A DNA stretch of 64,000 bases from Symsagittifera roscoffensis (taxonomy: Eukaryota > Xenacoelomorpha > Acoela > Convolutidae): the NCBI RefSeq assembly GCF_963678635.1, contig NC_087063.1, positions 8,838,386 through 8,902,385 on the forward strand, read 5' to 3'. Made by a program: the position numbers and the translations under genes. Position 1 is the stretch's first letter. Each line of letters opens with the position of its first letter. Shown piece by piece: positions 33,586 to 43,232 of this stretch. A model generated the notes under the pieces. It saw nothing but the letters and a program-made list of their open reading frames with translations. It made no database searches and was not told where the DNA came from.

Positions 33586-36318
33586 AAATCGTCTTAATCT
33601 ACTGCTGTTCGACGGTGAGCAAATGGTTTAAAATGCTGTCAAATGGTTTAAAATGCTGTCACTTTCTCGATATCAAAGGGGTGTTTTGCGAAGCTCAAAT
33701 CACAAAAAAATGCGAACAATCTTATGTCTACGTTTTTTCTACCGTTGAAAGCAATTCTTTTGAATGGTTTGTCGAATTGTCAAGTCGCATTTTTATACAC
33801 TCCGACAGCTATTTCGAAAAGACAATTCCCTAGTTTTTTCCCTTGTTCGGACCTATCAAAGTATAGCTAGTGTATTTCCTGTTCGGGATCTTTGAACTAC
33901 TGATGTTCTTTCTGAGAATAAGTTCAGAAATATTTTTGCACATATCTGCATAAAAGTTTTAACTGATGTTGTTTTTATTACTTTTTAAACCTTCATCAAG
34001 GGGTTAGTTGAAGCCTCTTACGGCTCTTATCATTCAACGCTTAAATCATGACCTGCCAATCCTAAATTGAATGCTTACTGAAAACTTGTGTTGATATTTT
34101 TTCAATTAGATGCAACCGCAGCATGTTTGGGTTCTACTTAATAATTACCCCCTTTCAGTAATTAACTGTTCAAAAAGGTTTAACTTCCAGCAAAGTAGAT
34201 TAAGTTAGTCGAATTTTCGACTAATCACAATGCAGCAAATTTTTTTTATTTTATGCACAACGCTCTAGTGCTAATTTACTGCTTTTATTTAAAGGAGGGG
34301 CAATTCTTTAGTAGATACAAAGGGGGGAGGTGCGATTTTTATGTAGATCCTATATTTGTAATCATATTATTTTTCATTATGGGAAAAATCAACCTAAGTT
34401 CAAAGGTCGTTTTGCAATTCTTGAGGAAATCAAACAGATATTTATTGAGGCGGTCGGATCATAAATCAGGCAGGCATGTTTCCGGTGACATCGCCGAGAT
34501 TCTTCTGGAATGCGGAGCTAATCGCTACTTGGGGATCGGGAACAGAGAAAACCACATCATCATATGTCGCCGGGTTTAATTTATAACACAGACATCCCGC
34601 TGCTGCGCTATGTGTTTTAGAGCTCTATTTTATGGGATTTGATAAAAAATAAGCAATAAACACAAATTTGAAAAATAACATTAGTCTCAGCTTACTTTTT
34701 TTTGACTCGGCCAATTTTTAAATTCTGGGTTGACAGTGGGAAACAATTTGCCTTCCTTTCTATACAATTTAGTTCTTTTCACAGTTTCAAGCAAAAAAAA
34801 CAAAAGTTAATCTGATTTTGAAAGTCAATTACTGTTATTCAATACAAGTCTGATTATTTTTGTCTACTTCAGTTGTTTTTTGTTTCGAGTTATTTCATCT
34901 TAAAATCTCATTCTGTGGGTAATCGCATAGTTCGCCGTCAGTAATCCATGTTATTATTGCTTAACTCCTATACTTAGCCTCATAATTGAATGTGGTATTA
35001 TCGTATTATTTTCCGCAACCCTTCTGTCTTTTTCTCGCCCCTAAATCCTCATCGGATACCATTAGTAATGGTTTGGATGAAATTTGTTTTCCTTTATACT
35101 TAAATGAATTGCATCCTGAATATAGCGAAAAACATATGAAAAAACATCAAACATTGTTCGACTTTCTGCGTCGTTACGTTTTCATATTTTATAATTTCAC
35201 AATTTTGTTGTCTTCCTTATTTACCTCAAAGCATTAGTTTATGTTTTTTTCTTAACTACCGATCAAATTTACTTTATAACGGATTAGTATTCTACAACTG
35301 CAGCCATTTATTATCGACTGTAAGACTTACAAATTTGAAGCGTAAAATACTAGCCATAAATGTATTCAAGATCGAACTGAATGCTGAATGCAACCTAAAG
35401 CTCTTTTTTTATATCGAACAGCAGTTTTTTTTCCTTCAAATCTTTACACTTGCAAGAGCAAGCGTCTTAAAATATTTTTCCTTAAAATAATTTTTTTTTC
35501 GTAAAAGAAAGTTGGCAATCACTCTTTTGCTTATGCGTATAAGCCCTTAAATAGGATCCTTACATGAAACGACGCTATTTTTATTGAAGCAGCTTCGTTG
35601 TTTTTTTTAAGTTTTAGCTTTTGTATATGGGTAAATTTTTTTCATGACGTTTAATTTTTTGTTCAGGAACGACCCTATTATTCGGAAAAAAAACTACCAA
35701 GACTCTATTTTGCAATTTTTTTTGCGCCTTAGGCGGGTGTCTGAAACATTTTCTGCTCCGGGGATACTTTTTGGAAGATTTTCGCCAAAAAGTTCTATTT
35801 GTTCAGCGCGTGCTCCTCCTTTATAAATAGTTCACCTTTGCGCCTAAGGCCTCTTTGTAAAAGCTCCAAGGTTGGCCGGAAAACCACAACACACCCCCCT
35901 CTCTAAATCCGCCCTTGCTCTGGTAACTTTACACCATTTTCTTTTCGACGAATTGAAATGTTACTTTGCTTGTCTAATCATTTTATTTTACCCCGTGTAT
36001 CTTTTTCCAATACAAATGAAGCCGTCTCAAAACTGTTTGTTATGCTAGAAGATTTAACAAAAGGATTAACTGCTGCCAAGTTTTATATTTGAGGAATCGG
36101 CTGATAGTCGAATCCTCAAAAAATTACTACGTGGTTTTGACAAAAACAGTCGTTTTCTTTTACTTTTGGTGTTTAAACGAGAATCAAATGAATAAATTAT
36201 AGTTCTTTACACTCCAAATACCAGTTTAACTATCAAAAATTACGGAATCTAGAACAGTTTTTGGTCAATTGCGTTTTTTTCAGTGCACGTTTCCTTCAAA
36301 ATCAGTACATGGATTTCA
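33586..36318. other. AT-rich non-coding stretch
   Basis: No gene recognised. At 35,840-35,930 a C-rich block (gcgcctaaggcctctttg to aaatccgcccttgc) reads gcaagggcggatttag on the other strand, resembling one end of a hAT-type MITE. I could not find its partner end. Confidence 0.45.
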
Positions 36319-36852
36319 TCAATTTATACCAAAGAAGGACGCTTTGATTGGCGAGGGGGTCGAAACCATGATGGAAAGAAAGAAGGGCATTCCCCTAAAT
36401 CCATTCCTGTGAAAAATCCAAAATCGACGGGATAGATTTAAGCGTCTTTTAGTAACAAAACTGCTTCTATGCACAAAGAAACCTTTTCCATTAATAAAAT
36501 TGAAACTCCAAATTCTCATAAAAGAGCCAACAATGAATGCTATGCCTGAAGTCTGATTTCTTTGTTGTAAGATAAACTGAAATCTGTTAGAAAACATACC
36601 ATTGTTTTCTGCTCCTGGATACTTCAAAGTATCCCCGGTTGACCTCCACACACCGAAAATGCTTATCATACAATTCCATGCATCAAGTCCATAAAAAAAT
36701 GCTTGTGATGCAATTTCCGTAAAATTTCGATATATGTTTGGGAAAAAGGTGTCAGGACAAAAGATACCATACCAAAAGCTCCCATGACAAAAGATACCAT
36801 ACCAAAAGATCCCTTGTACAAAAATCGCCCATACCATAAAAACCCATGTCAA
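36319..36852 (-). repeat. Left inverted flank of the MULE-like element
   Basis: Read outward (minus), it has a block of ggatcttttggtatgg-type repeats (36,852-36,743), then aattgtatgataagcatttt and ggaggtcaacc plus gatac (36,665-36,630), and ends near cgaccccctcgccaatcaaag (about 36,340-36,362). The first two occur in the same outward order on the right of the transposase (39,288-40,200), so the segments are inverted with respect to each other. The open 177-codon frame here is probably accidental. Confidence 0.6.
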
Positions 36853-37305
36853 TTAAAAATTTCCCATGAATTATGAACAAAAATCATGATCAAAGTGTAA
36901 GCAGAAATAAATCTAGAGTAATGATACCTCAATAATGTTCGCGCTATTGAAAAACAATGCAAATTTAAGATAACTAAGTTTAAACTGGACGCATTTTTGG
37001 GACTAACATAGTGCCAACATGTGTTTAATTTAGTGTTAATATGGCATTGAAATAGAACAACTCAATTGAAAATGTATGCACTCTGCATTCATTATCTCCC
37101 TCTTTAACTCATTGAATTTTCAAAAATGAATTCTTTTACTTGGGGAACCTCACAAAAAAAACCAAAAACTGATTATTCTTGACGGCCATAAATTTCAAAA
37201 GAAACGCGATACGAAGACACACACTGGCGCTGCAGCAAATGGAGATCGTATAAAAGCCTGAAAACTTTAATCACTTCTGGGAGCGATATAATTTCACAGA
37301 GCAAC
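36853..37305. other. Interior of the MULE-like element, non-coding
   Basis: AT-rich, no ORF or motif recognised. Between the left flank and the SINE. Confidence 0.5.
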
Positions 37306-37310
37306 GAGCA

Positions 37311-37518
37311 TAGTCATGAGCGTGGTCGAGTGGGTTAGGCACATGTCTCTCAACACGAGGGTCATGCGTTCGAATCCCGCTTCGGTCACGGCTGGAGGGG
37401 TCCCAGTGTCATCCGCCTCCTCAAGGTGGGACCTGCTGCGGCGAAATGGATGACATCTCCCCCTCCCCCACGGTTGGTCCTGCACTGAGCAGGCCGGGGG
37501 CAAATAAAAAAAAAACCT
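37311..37518 (+). mobile_element. tRNA-derived SINE, second family (S2)
   Basis: A box (gtggtcgagtgggttagg), arm tctctcaacacgaggg, and B box (gcgttcgaatcccgc) at tRNA spacing. They are followed by a GC-rich body and an A-rich tail (aaataaaaaaaaaa, 37,501-37,514). The body differs from family S1. It is far more GC-rich than its surroundings, consistent with insertion into the older MULE. I found no clear target-site duplication. Confidence 0.82.
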
Positions 37519-37595
37519 CGGCAACTAGTTCAGCAAATGAAGAAGACAGTTAGGAATCAATTAAATCCAGTAAATAGTCAGATAATCGCAGCTAG

Positions 37596-38716
37596 TTTGT
37601 AAATTGGTGCAGGACGACAAAGCAACCCAAGCGAACCTTAAACCGAAATAAACAAACAACATCCCTGCCCACGTTTGCCGCAGTTGACCGTCATTTCGAA
37701 ATACCCGATCATTTTAAGCAATTTTGTCTTTTTGATAGCGGAAAACAAGATACGGAACGCATATTAATTTTTGTTGACATTGAGAACCTCAATGCCTTTA
37801 AATTGTACAACAAAACCTGGCTTGTAGGCGGTACTTTCAAAATTTGCCCCAGTCAGTTTTACGAGCTGTACACTATACACATCCAGATTGGCGGGCTTTA
37901 TCCACCTTGCGTCTACGCTCGGCTCAGCATCAAGCGCTTATCAACCTATAACAAATTCCTAACCGCACTTAAATCGCTTATCGGTGACCTAAGCCCGGAA
38001 AAATATTTGATCGACTTTGAAATTGCGGCGCTGAGTGCTTCTACGTCTCATTATGAAACTGACATTAAGGGATGCTACTTTCTCCTCTGTCAGAACTTTA
38101 TGCGGAAATTATCCGAACTGGGCCTTAAAAACACTTACGAATCAAACAGTGAGCTAGTCTTAGCGCTGAATATGATTCCTGCGCTTAGTTTTGTTTCGGA
38201 GTCGAAAGTGGAAATCGGGTTTGACCTAGTAATTGAGGAAAAAAAATGCAGTGTGGCAACCAAACTGGATATTTCACAAAACGATCTCGGAAAATTAGAC
38301 GAGCTCACTGCTTATTTCCGAAAAACGTACATTAAAGGGCATTTGATTGGCCGAAAAACACTTTTTCCTATTTCTCTATAGAACCATTATCGAAATGCTG
38401 TGTGTGGTCTAGCCCGAACCACAAATGCAGTTGAAGGTTGGCATCTAGGTTTAGCCGCTTTATTTCAAGGCAGCCATCCTTAAATATATACGTTTCTCGA
38501 AAAAATTCAACTGGATTCCTACAATCAAAGTTTCAACGTTTTGAAGGCATCCAGCGGCATTATCAACTTATCCCGGAATAAGTACCATAATTTGAATGAA
38601 AAAGATCAACAGATAACAGGTTCATACACAGACTCTAACTTATTGTCTTATATCCGTTCACTTGCCCATTTAACCTATCAAATTTTGTTTTATTTTTTGC
38701 CTAATTTATCCTAAAT
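37596..38716 (+). pseudogene. Mutator-like (MULE) transposase with two in-frame stops
   Basis: One frame runs from 37,596 to 38,714, interrupted only by TAG (38,379-38,381) and TAA (38,481-38,483). Ordered motifs: FDSGKQDTERILIF, YNKTWLVGGTFKICP, YTIHIQIGGLYPPCVYA, LIDFEIAAL, GCYFLLCQ, then after the TAG NHYRNAV-GLARTTNAVEGWH, and after the TAA the frame continues with SFNVLKASSGIINLSRNKYH. This is the MULE transposase domain that cuts and pastes the element. The first catalytic Asp, normally D-G-T-F, is Gly (codon 37,827-37,829, GAC to GGC by one transition). The TAG stands where relatives usually have a Trp. No zinc-finger N-terminus is visible. Confidence 0.88.
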
Positions 38717-39287
38717 TTAAATTTGCTTGATCAACTTTTTAATAGACGTCTCCTTGCACCCTCCCGGAGAACGCCGAAACGCAATACTACGACTCGCATT
38801 CGAAAATGCTGTCACTAGAAATTTGATCCCGGAGCAATTCCGCTTATTTACGGGACGCTAGGTTGGGGGTAGGGGCCTAACGGCCTTTTGAGTATTGCGC
38901 CTTGCGAAAAAAAGTTGATAAAAAGTGAGAATTGATATTTTTTATCAAATAGAATGGCAAGTGATTCGTAATGAAAATGATTTCAAAGCGTTAGAATTTT
39001 CCAAAAACTCAATTTCAATTTTGTACCGACTTGAGTTGTCTGGTAAATCAGGCCATTTTGGCAAAGTTGGCTTTGATTAATTGGAAATTCTTTTCAAGTT
39101 CAAATGTAGTCTAAGCTGTTTTGAAGTTTGAGTTTCATTTTGAAGGCCAAGTGATTAGCAAGGCCATTTATGTTCGAAATTTGTACAGCAAAAATTTTTC
39201 CGTTTGCTTGATTTTAACCGACGCTTTGTTTTTGCTTTGATCGATTAACCATTTTATTTTCAATTCTCAGGTTCTTTGTTATTTTAC
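38717..39287. other. MULE interior, 3' of the transposase
   Basis: AT-rich, no ORF. It includes a short GC-richer patch (38,750-38,880) without recognisable content. Confidence 0.5.
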
Positions 39288-39410
39288 TATGGTATCTTAT
39301 GTAGTGGGCGATTTTAGAACGAGGGATTTTTTGGAATGGTGCCTTTTTGACTGGGATTTTCTCGTTTGGGATCTTAAGGTAAGGGATCTTTTGTCATGTA
39401 ACCGGGAAAA
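39288..39410 (+). repeat. Right inner repeat block of the MULE flanks
   Basis: Units such as gggatcttttgtcatg and tatggtatctta/gtgggcgatttt match the reverse complement of 36,743-36,852, so the two blocks face each other across the transposase gene. Confidence 0.65.
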
Positions 39411-39479
39411 GATATAAACTAAATTCTGGGGCTGTTTGATTCTAATAAAACAGTCTGGTGATGAAAAATTGAGGTTTTT

Positions 39480-40990
39480 GTTTACTGAAAAAATACTTAT
39501 CATACAACTTCCATAGCATTTTTTTGATGGCGACACAAAAATATTTCCAATTAATTGTTTTTGAAGTTCCCAAAAAACCTTTTTTTTTGTTTTTTTTAAC
39601 AGCAGATCGAATTTTTTACTCAAAGAAACTTTTTACAAATCTTTTTTTTTGATTGCACGCGTAGTCCTGGATACACTTATGTTGAAGTTTTTTTTCCTTT
39701 TCGCTTAATAACTTTTTTTCAAAAGTCCTCCTTTTTTCTATTGCATGTTTATGTTTGCCTTGATCAATGTTTGATAATTTGAAAATTCAAATTTTAAAAA
39801 TAATCATTGTTAAAAAAATTTGATAAAATTCAAAAGCTTGTAACTTTCGTTATATAATTTGCGAAAAACAGCTCCAAGACAATTCAAGTCGTTTTCTATG
39901 CTTAACAAATGCAAAACCAGTCGAGTCTTTGGCGCTTTGCGTAAATAAAGGTGCTTATCACTTGTGCTCGGTTACAAACATAACCCATAATTTTGCAGAA
40001 ATCAATTTAAGAAAAAAAATCATTTTTTTTTGTTTATAGAAAAAAACTTGTAATATAATTTTCATATGTGGAAACATGCTTATCATAGAGATTTCATACA
40101 ATTTTCTGTACGTATGGAACTATATGAAATTGTATGGTAAGAAGTTTTTCAATATAGAAATTGTATGATAAGAAATTTTGGTCAACCCTTGGATACTTTT
40201 TCTATCACATTCAAAAAGATGCGGCTTTTGTATTAATTTTTTGCATTATTTTTTTAAATCCTTGAAAACTGATGAAAAATGTTGTGCCTCAATTAGGATA
40301 ATCCACACATTACGTGAGAAGTATCTCACAACATGGGTTGACCAAAACTTATCATACAATTTCCATAAATATGAAAAATTTCTTACCATACCATTTCATA
40401 AAATTCCATACGTACAGAAAATTGTATGAAATCTCTATGATAAGCATTTTTCCATATATGAAAATTTTTTGATAAAAATTTTTCCGTAAACCAAAAAGTT
40501 TGAACTTTTTTCTAAGTTTAATTTCTGAAAGTTTTTGTGTAACTGAACGCAAGTGACAAAGACCTTGGCTTACTTAAAGGTGGAGTCACAAAAGTTGGAC
40601 AGTCTTGCAATTACTTTGCATAGAAAACGCCATGAATTGTCTTTTTGCTGTTTTACACAAATAATGTGACGACAGTATCGAACTTTTAATTTTTGACAAA
40701 AAGTTTTGACGATGATTATTTTTGAAATTTGAGTTTCTTAGTTATCAAACATTGATCGAGGCATGCATAAACATGCCATACAAAAAAATCTGAGTTTTTA
40801 GCGTTTTCGAAAAAAATTATTAGGCGAAACGGAAAAAATCCAACATTAGTGTTTCCAGGATTATGTTATGCGCACAAAAATCTAATTTTTGCATGCGAAA
40901 AACTTTTTTTTGGAAAATTTTTGGGGCAGTTTCAAAATTTATGGAAAAAAGTATATGGAAACTGTATGATTAGTTTTTTTGACAAATGTT
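39480..40990. repeat. Long imperfect palindrome, arms about 0.65-0.7 kb
   Basis: Left arm about 39,480-40,188, right arm about 40,335-40,990, spacer 146 bp. Anchor pairs: catagagatttcatacaatt (from 40,084) with its exact complement ending at 40,439; ggtcaaccc (40,180) with gggttgacc (40,335); gatcaatgtttgata near 39,763 with its complement near 40,744; and acttatcatac (39,495) with gtatgattagt (40,964). The inner 130 bp are near-perfect and the outer parts more diverged with indels. It shares sequence with the MULE flank at 36.6 kb, so it is probably a fold-back form of that terminal repeat. Confidence 0.9.
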
Positions 40991-41126
40991 TTTTACGATA
41001 CACCGACTTCTATGCCAAAACAAAAAAAACAGTTCTTTGAAAAATCGATGACATCATAGTGCAAAATGTATGAAATTTGTATGATTAGTTTTTTTCATAG
41101 ACTTAGTTAATGGAATAGTAGATTTA

Positions 41127-41165
41127 GCATTTTTGGTCTATGGAGGTCAACCCAAGAATTAGAAA
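41127..41165 (+). repeat. Extra copy of the MULE flank motif
   Basis: catttttggtctatggaggt followed by caaccc matches the reverse complement of 36,630-36,665. It may mark the outer part of the right flank. Confidence 0.55.
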
Positions 41166-42051
41166 GCCTTGCAACGTTTCGTTTTATATGCATTGAATCG
41201 ATTGTTTTGTAAAAAGTATAACAAAAACTAAAAAGTTTGTTTTAAGTTCTTATAAAACTTTTTGAATGAGATTGAAAATGTATAATTTGAGATATCTAGA
41301 GGAGAAATCTATCTTCAAGCGCATTTGGTGTCAATAAAAACTAAATGTTAGATGGGAGCGCGCGCTAAAAAATTGCTTTTTTGGTCAAAATTTTGAAGTT
41401 CTCAAAAAGTTTCGAAAAAGGGCATTTTTGTCCGGCAAAATTTTTTTCAGTCAAATTTTCAAAGTTCTGCCAATTTTCAAAATTTTTTCAATCAAAATAG
41501 GCGTTCTTTTTCCCAGTCATTCTACGGTAGCTGACTTCGTGGCTACTCAAAGTGGCTTCCTTAGACGCCAGATCGACAATTGAAAGTTAATTCTTTAGAC
41601 GCCCTCGCTACTCAAAGGCCCCTTTTAGTACTATATACTGACATCCAATTTCGACCGATCGACCGAAAAAAAATGCGATTCATGGCACAGAATTTGTAGT
41701 TTTTCTAATGCAATTTGTTAATGAGATTCTTCTCACTTAAGTTGTAAATTTTCTGACATGAGAGAATATGTTTTTTTTTGTTTTTGTTTTCAGGTAAAAG
41801 GTTTATCATAGATATTTACCGCAACTTTCTGTACGTATAGAATTATATGGAACAGTAGCGGGTTTAGGCTAGAGGGGACGGAGGCGGACGTTCTTTTCTC
41901 AAGGATTCAAATGGTTTCTCTAGGATTTTTCATGGTTTCTCAAGGATTTTTCATGGTTTTCGTCGGTTTGAGCCTTAGTTGTTACAAACGAGTTTCTTAA
42001 AAACAAAAACTAGGCGTGCTATTTTTTTTCTGACCGCATATAAATTGCGGA
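41166..42051. other. Non-coding stretch before the 4.86-kb duplication
   Basis: AT-rich. A short tandem of gtttctcaaggatttttcat units occurs at 41,905-41,960. No gene recognised. Confidence 0.5.
41806..41858 (+). repeat. Third copy of the palindrome core
   Basis: tttatcatagatatttaccg and ctttctgtacgtatag resemble the left-arm core at 40,080-40,117 in the same orientation, more diverged. Confidence 0.6.
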
Positions 42052-42235
42052 ACGTGATTTCATTTCATTATAAATTTTTTCTTTGATGATTCGAGTTTCA
42101 AAAAAATGCTCAGCGCCAATCTTACAACGAGTGTTGGATTTTTTTTACTATTCAGATAAATTTTTGGAATTGATTACACCCAAAAAAACTGCAGAAAATC
42201 TTGAACAAAGAAATGCAGCTATATTTTATATTTTC

Positions 42236-42436
42236 CTAGGTCGGATCATTTTTGGGTACTCGCATAATGTCAACTGTTTTCCGATCTTCGAAATCGTGTT
42301 GAAAGACCGACGTGGTATTTTTAGCGACAGTTCTTTGATGATTTAAAAGGCATGTGTTATTTGTGGCGTCCGTCATGATGGAGATATTGAATGTTGGAAA
42401 TTTATCTGCAGTTAATTTCAGCCATTGAGTATTCAA
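42236..42436 (-). CDS. Unrecognised small ORF in copy 1 (66 codons)
   Basis: It starts MNTQWLKLTADKFPTFNISI. It is the most protein-like frame of the unit and overlaps the plus-strand 87-codon frame. Identical in copy 2 (47,094-47,294). I recognise no domain; it may be the decayed trace of a transposon protein. Confidence 0.2.
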   Translation of the reverse strand: MNTQWLKLTADKFPTFNISIMTDATNNTCLLNHQRTVAKNTTSVFQHDFEDRKTVDIMRVPKNDPT

Positions 42437-43150
42437 TTGAATATCAGTTTTTAGGATTTAAAAATTTTACAAAAATTGAAAAATATCACAGAAAGCGGAT
42501 TAATCCAGGCCATTAAAATTAAAATGTTCAATTAAAAAATCAGCAGATAGATGAAATTTCAAATATTGCGAAATCGAAGTCGGCTATTGGAAAAAACTGA
42601 AACAAAAAACAAAAATTTAGTGTATCTTATCTCTGCACGAAATGTACAGCTTTTGAAAAACCATAGCTGCTGTGTAAAAAGCGTTACCAAAATAGTGGTG
42701 CCGGACATTAGGCAGACGGAACTTGAAGCCGAATTGTAAAATTAGGGCTTTCAAGCCAAAAGTTTTCTCAAAAGCTGTGGAATGTTGTTATTTTGAAGAC
42801 TGTTATGAGCAGTTATGTACACACGGATGCCACTCCTAAATGGTGCATTGTAATGAGTAACAAATATTATGGACTAATTTGGTCCTAATTTTTGAAAATT
42901 ACCATTTTACAGATAAAACAATAGCGTAAAGATGTAAAGTTGAAAATTTGACTTGAAATCCTGTCGGTTTGAAGTCCCGTCGGCCTGTTGTTCTAGATCC
43001 TAAGAATAGTAGCTTAGTTGAAGTTTAGCTTGAAATTCATATGGCGTGTAAGCAAAGTGGTCTCAGATGCTAACGGTTACGAAGCAAAAAGTGGAAAAGT
43101 ATTCAAGCAGACCCATTATAAAGTAGAAAAACACTGTATTAACCAATCCG

Positions 43151-43232
43151 AATCGAGAACAGAGAGCAAACTAGAAAAAAATTAGTAATTAAAAAATCTT
43201 AAGTTTGCTTTCTGTTCTCGATTTTAATGCAT
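43151..43232. repeat. Inverted repeat hairpin in copy 1 (also 48,009-48,090)
   Basis: aatcgagaacagagagcaaa at 43,151 and tttgctttctgttctcgatt at about 43,205 are complementary with one mismatch, forming a stem of about 20 bp with a loop of about 35 bases. Confidence 0.75.

Noticed and set aside
35840-35930. A hAT-type MITE ending in caagggcggatttag
   Set aside because: Only one end-like sequence is visible; no partner end or target duplication was found.
36319-36852. 177-codon minus-strand ORF as a membrane protein
   Set aside because: It overlies repeats shared with the other MULE flank and the palindrome; Trp/Phe-rich segments come from the repeated ggatcttttggtatgg words.
38379-38483. 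Stop-codon reassignment (TAG/TAA read as amino acids) to explain open frames across stops
   Set aside because: The only clean host gene, akirin, is consistent with standard stops, and the stops fall in elements that also carry frameshifts or lost catalytic residues.
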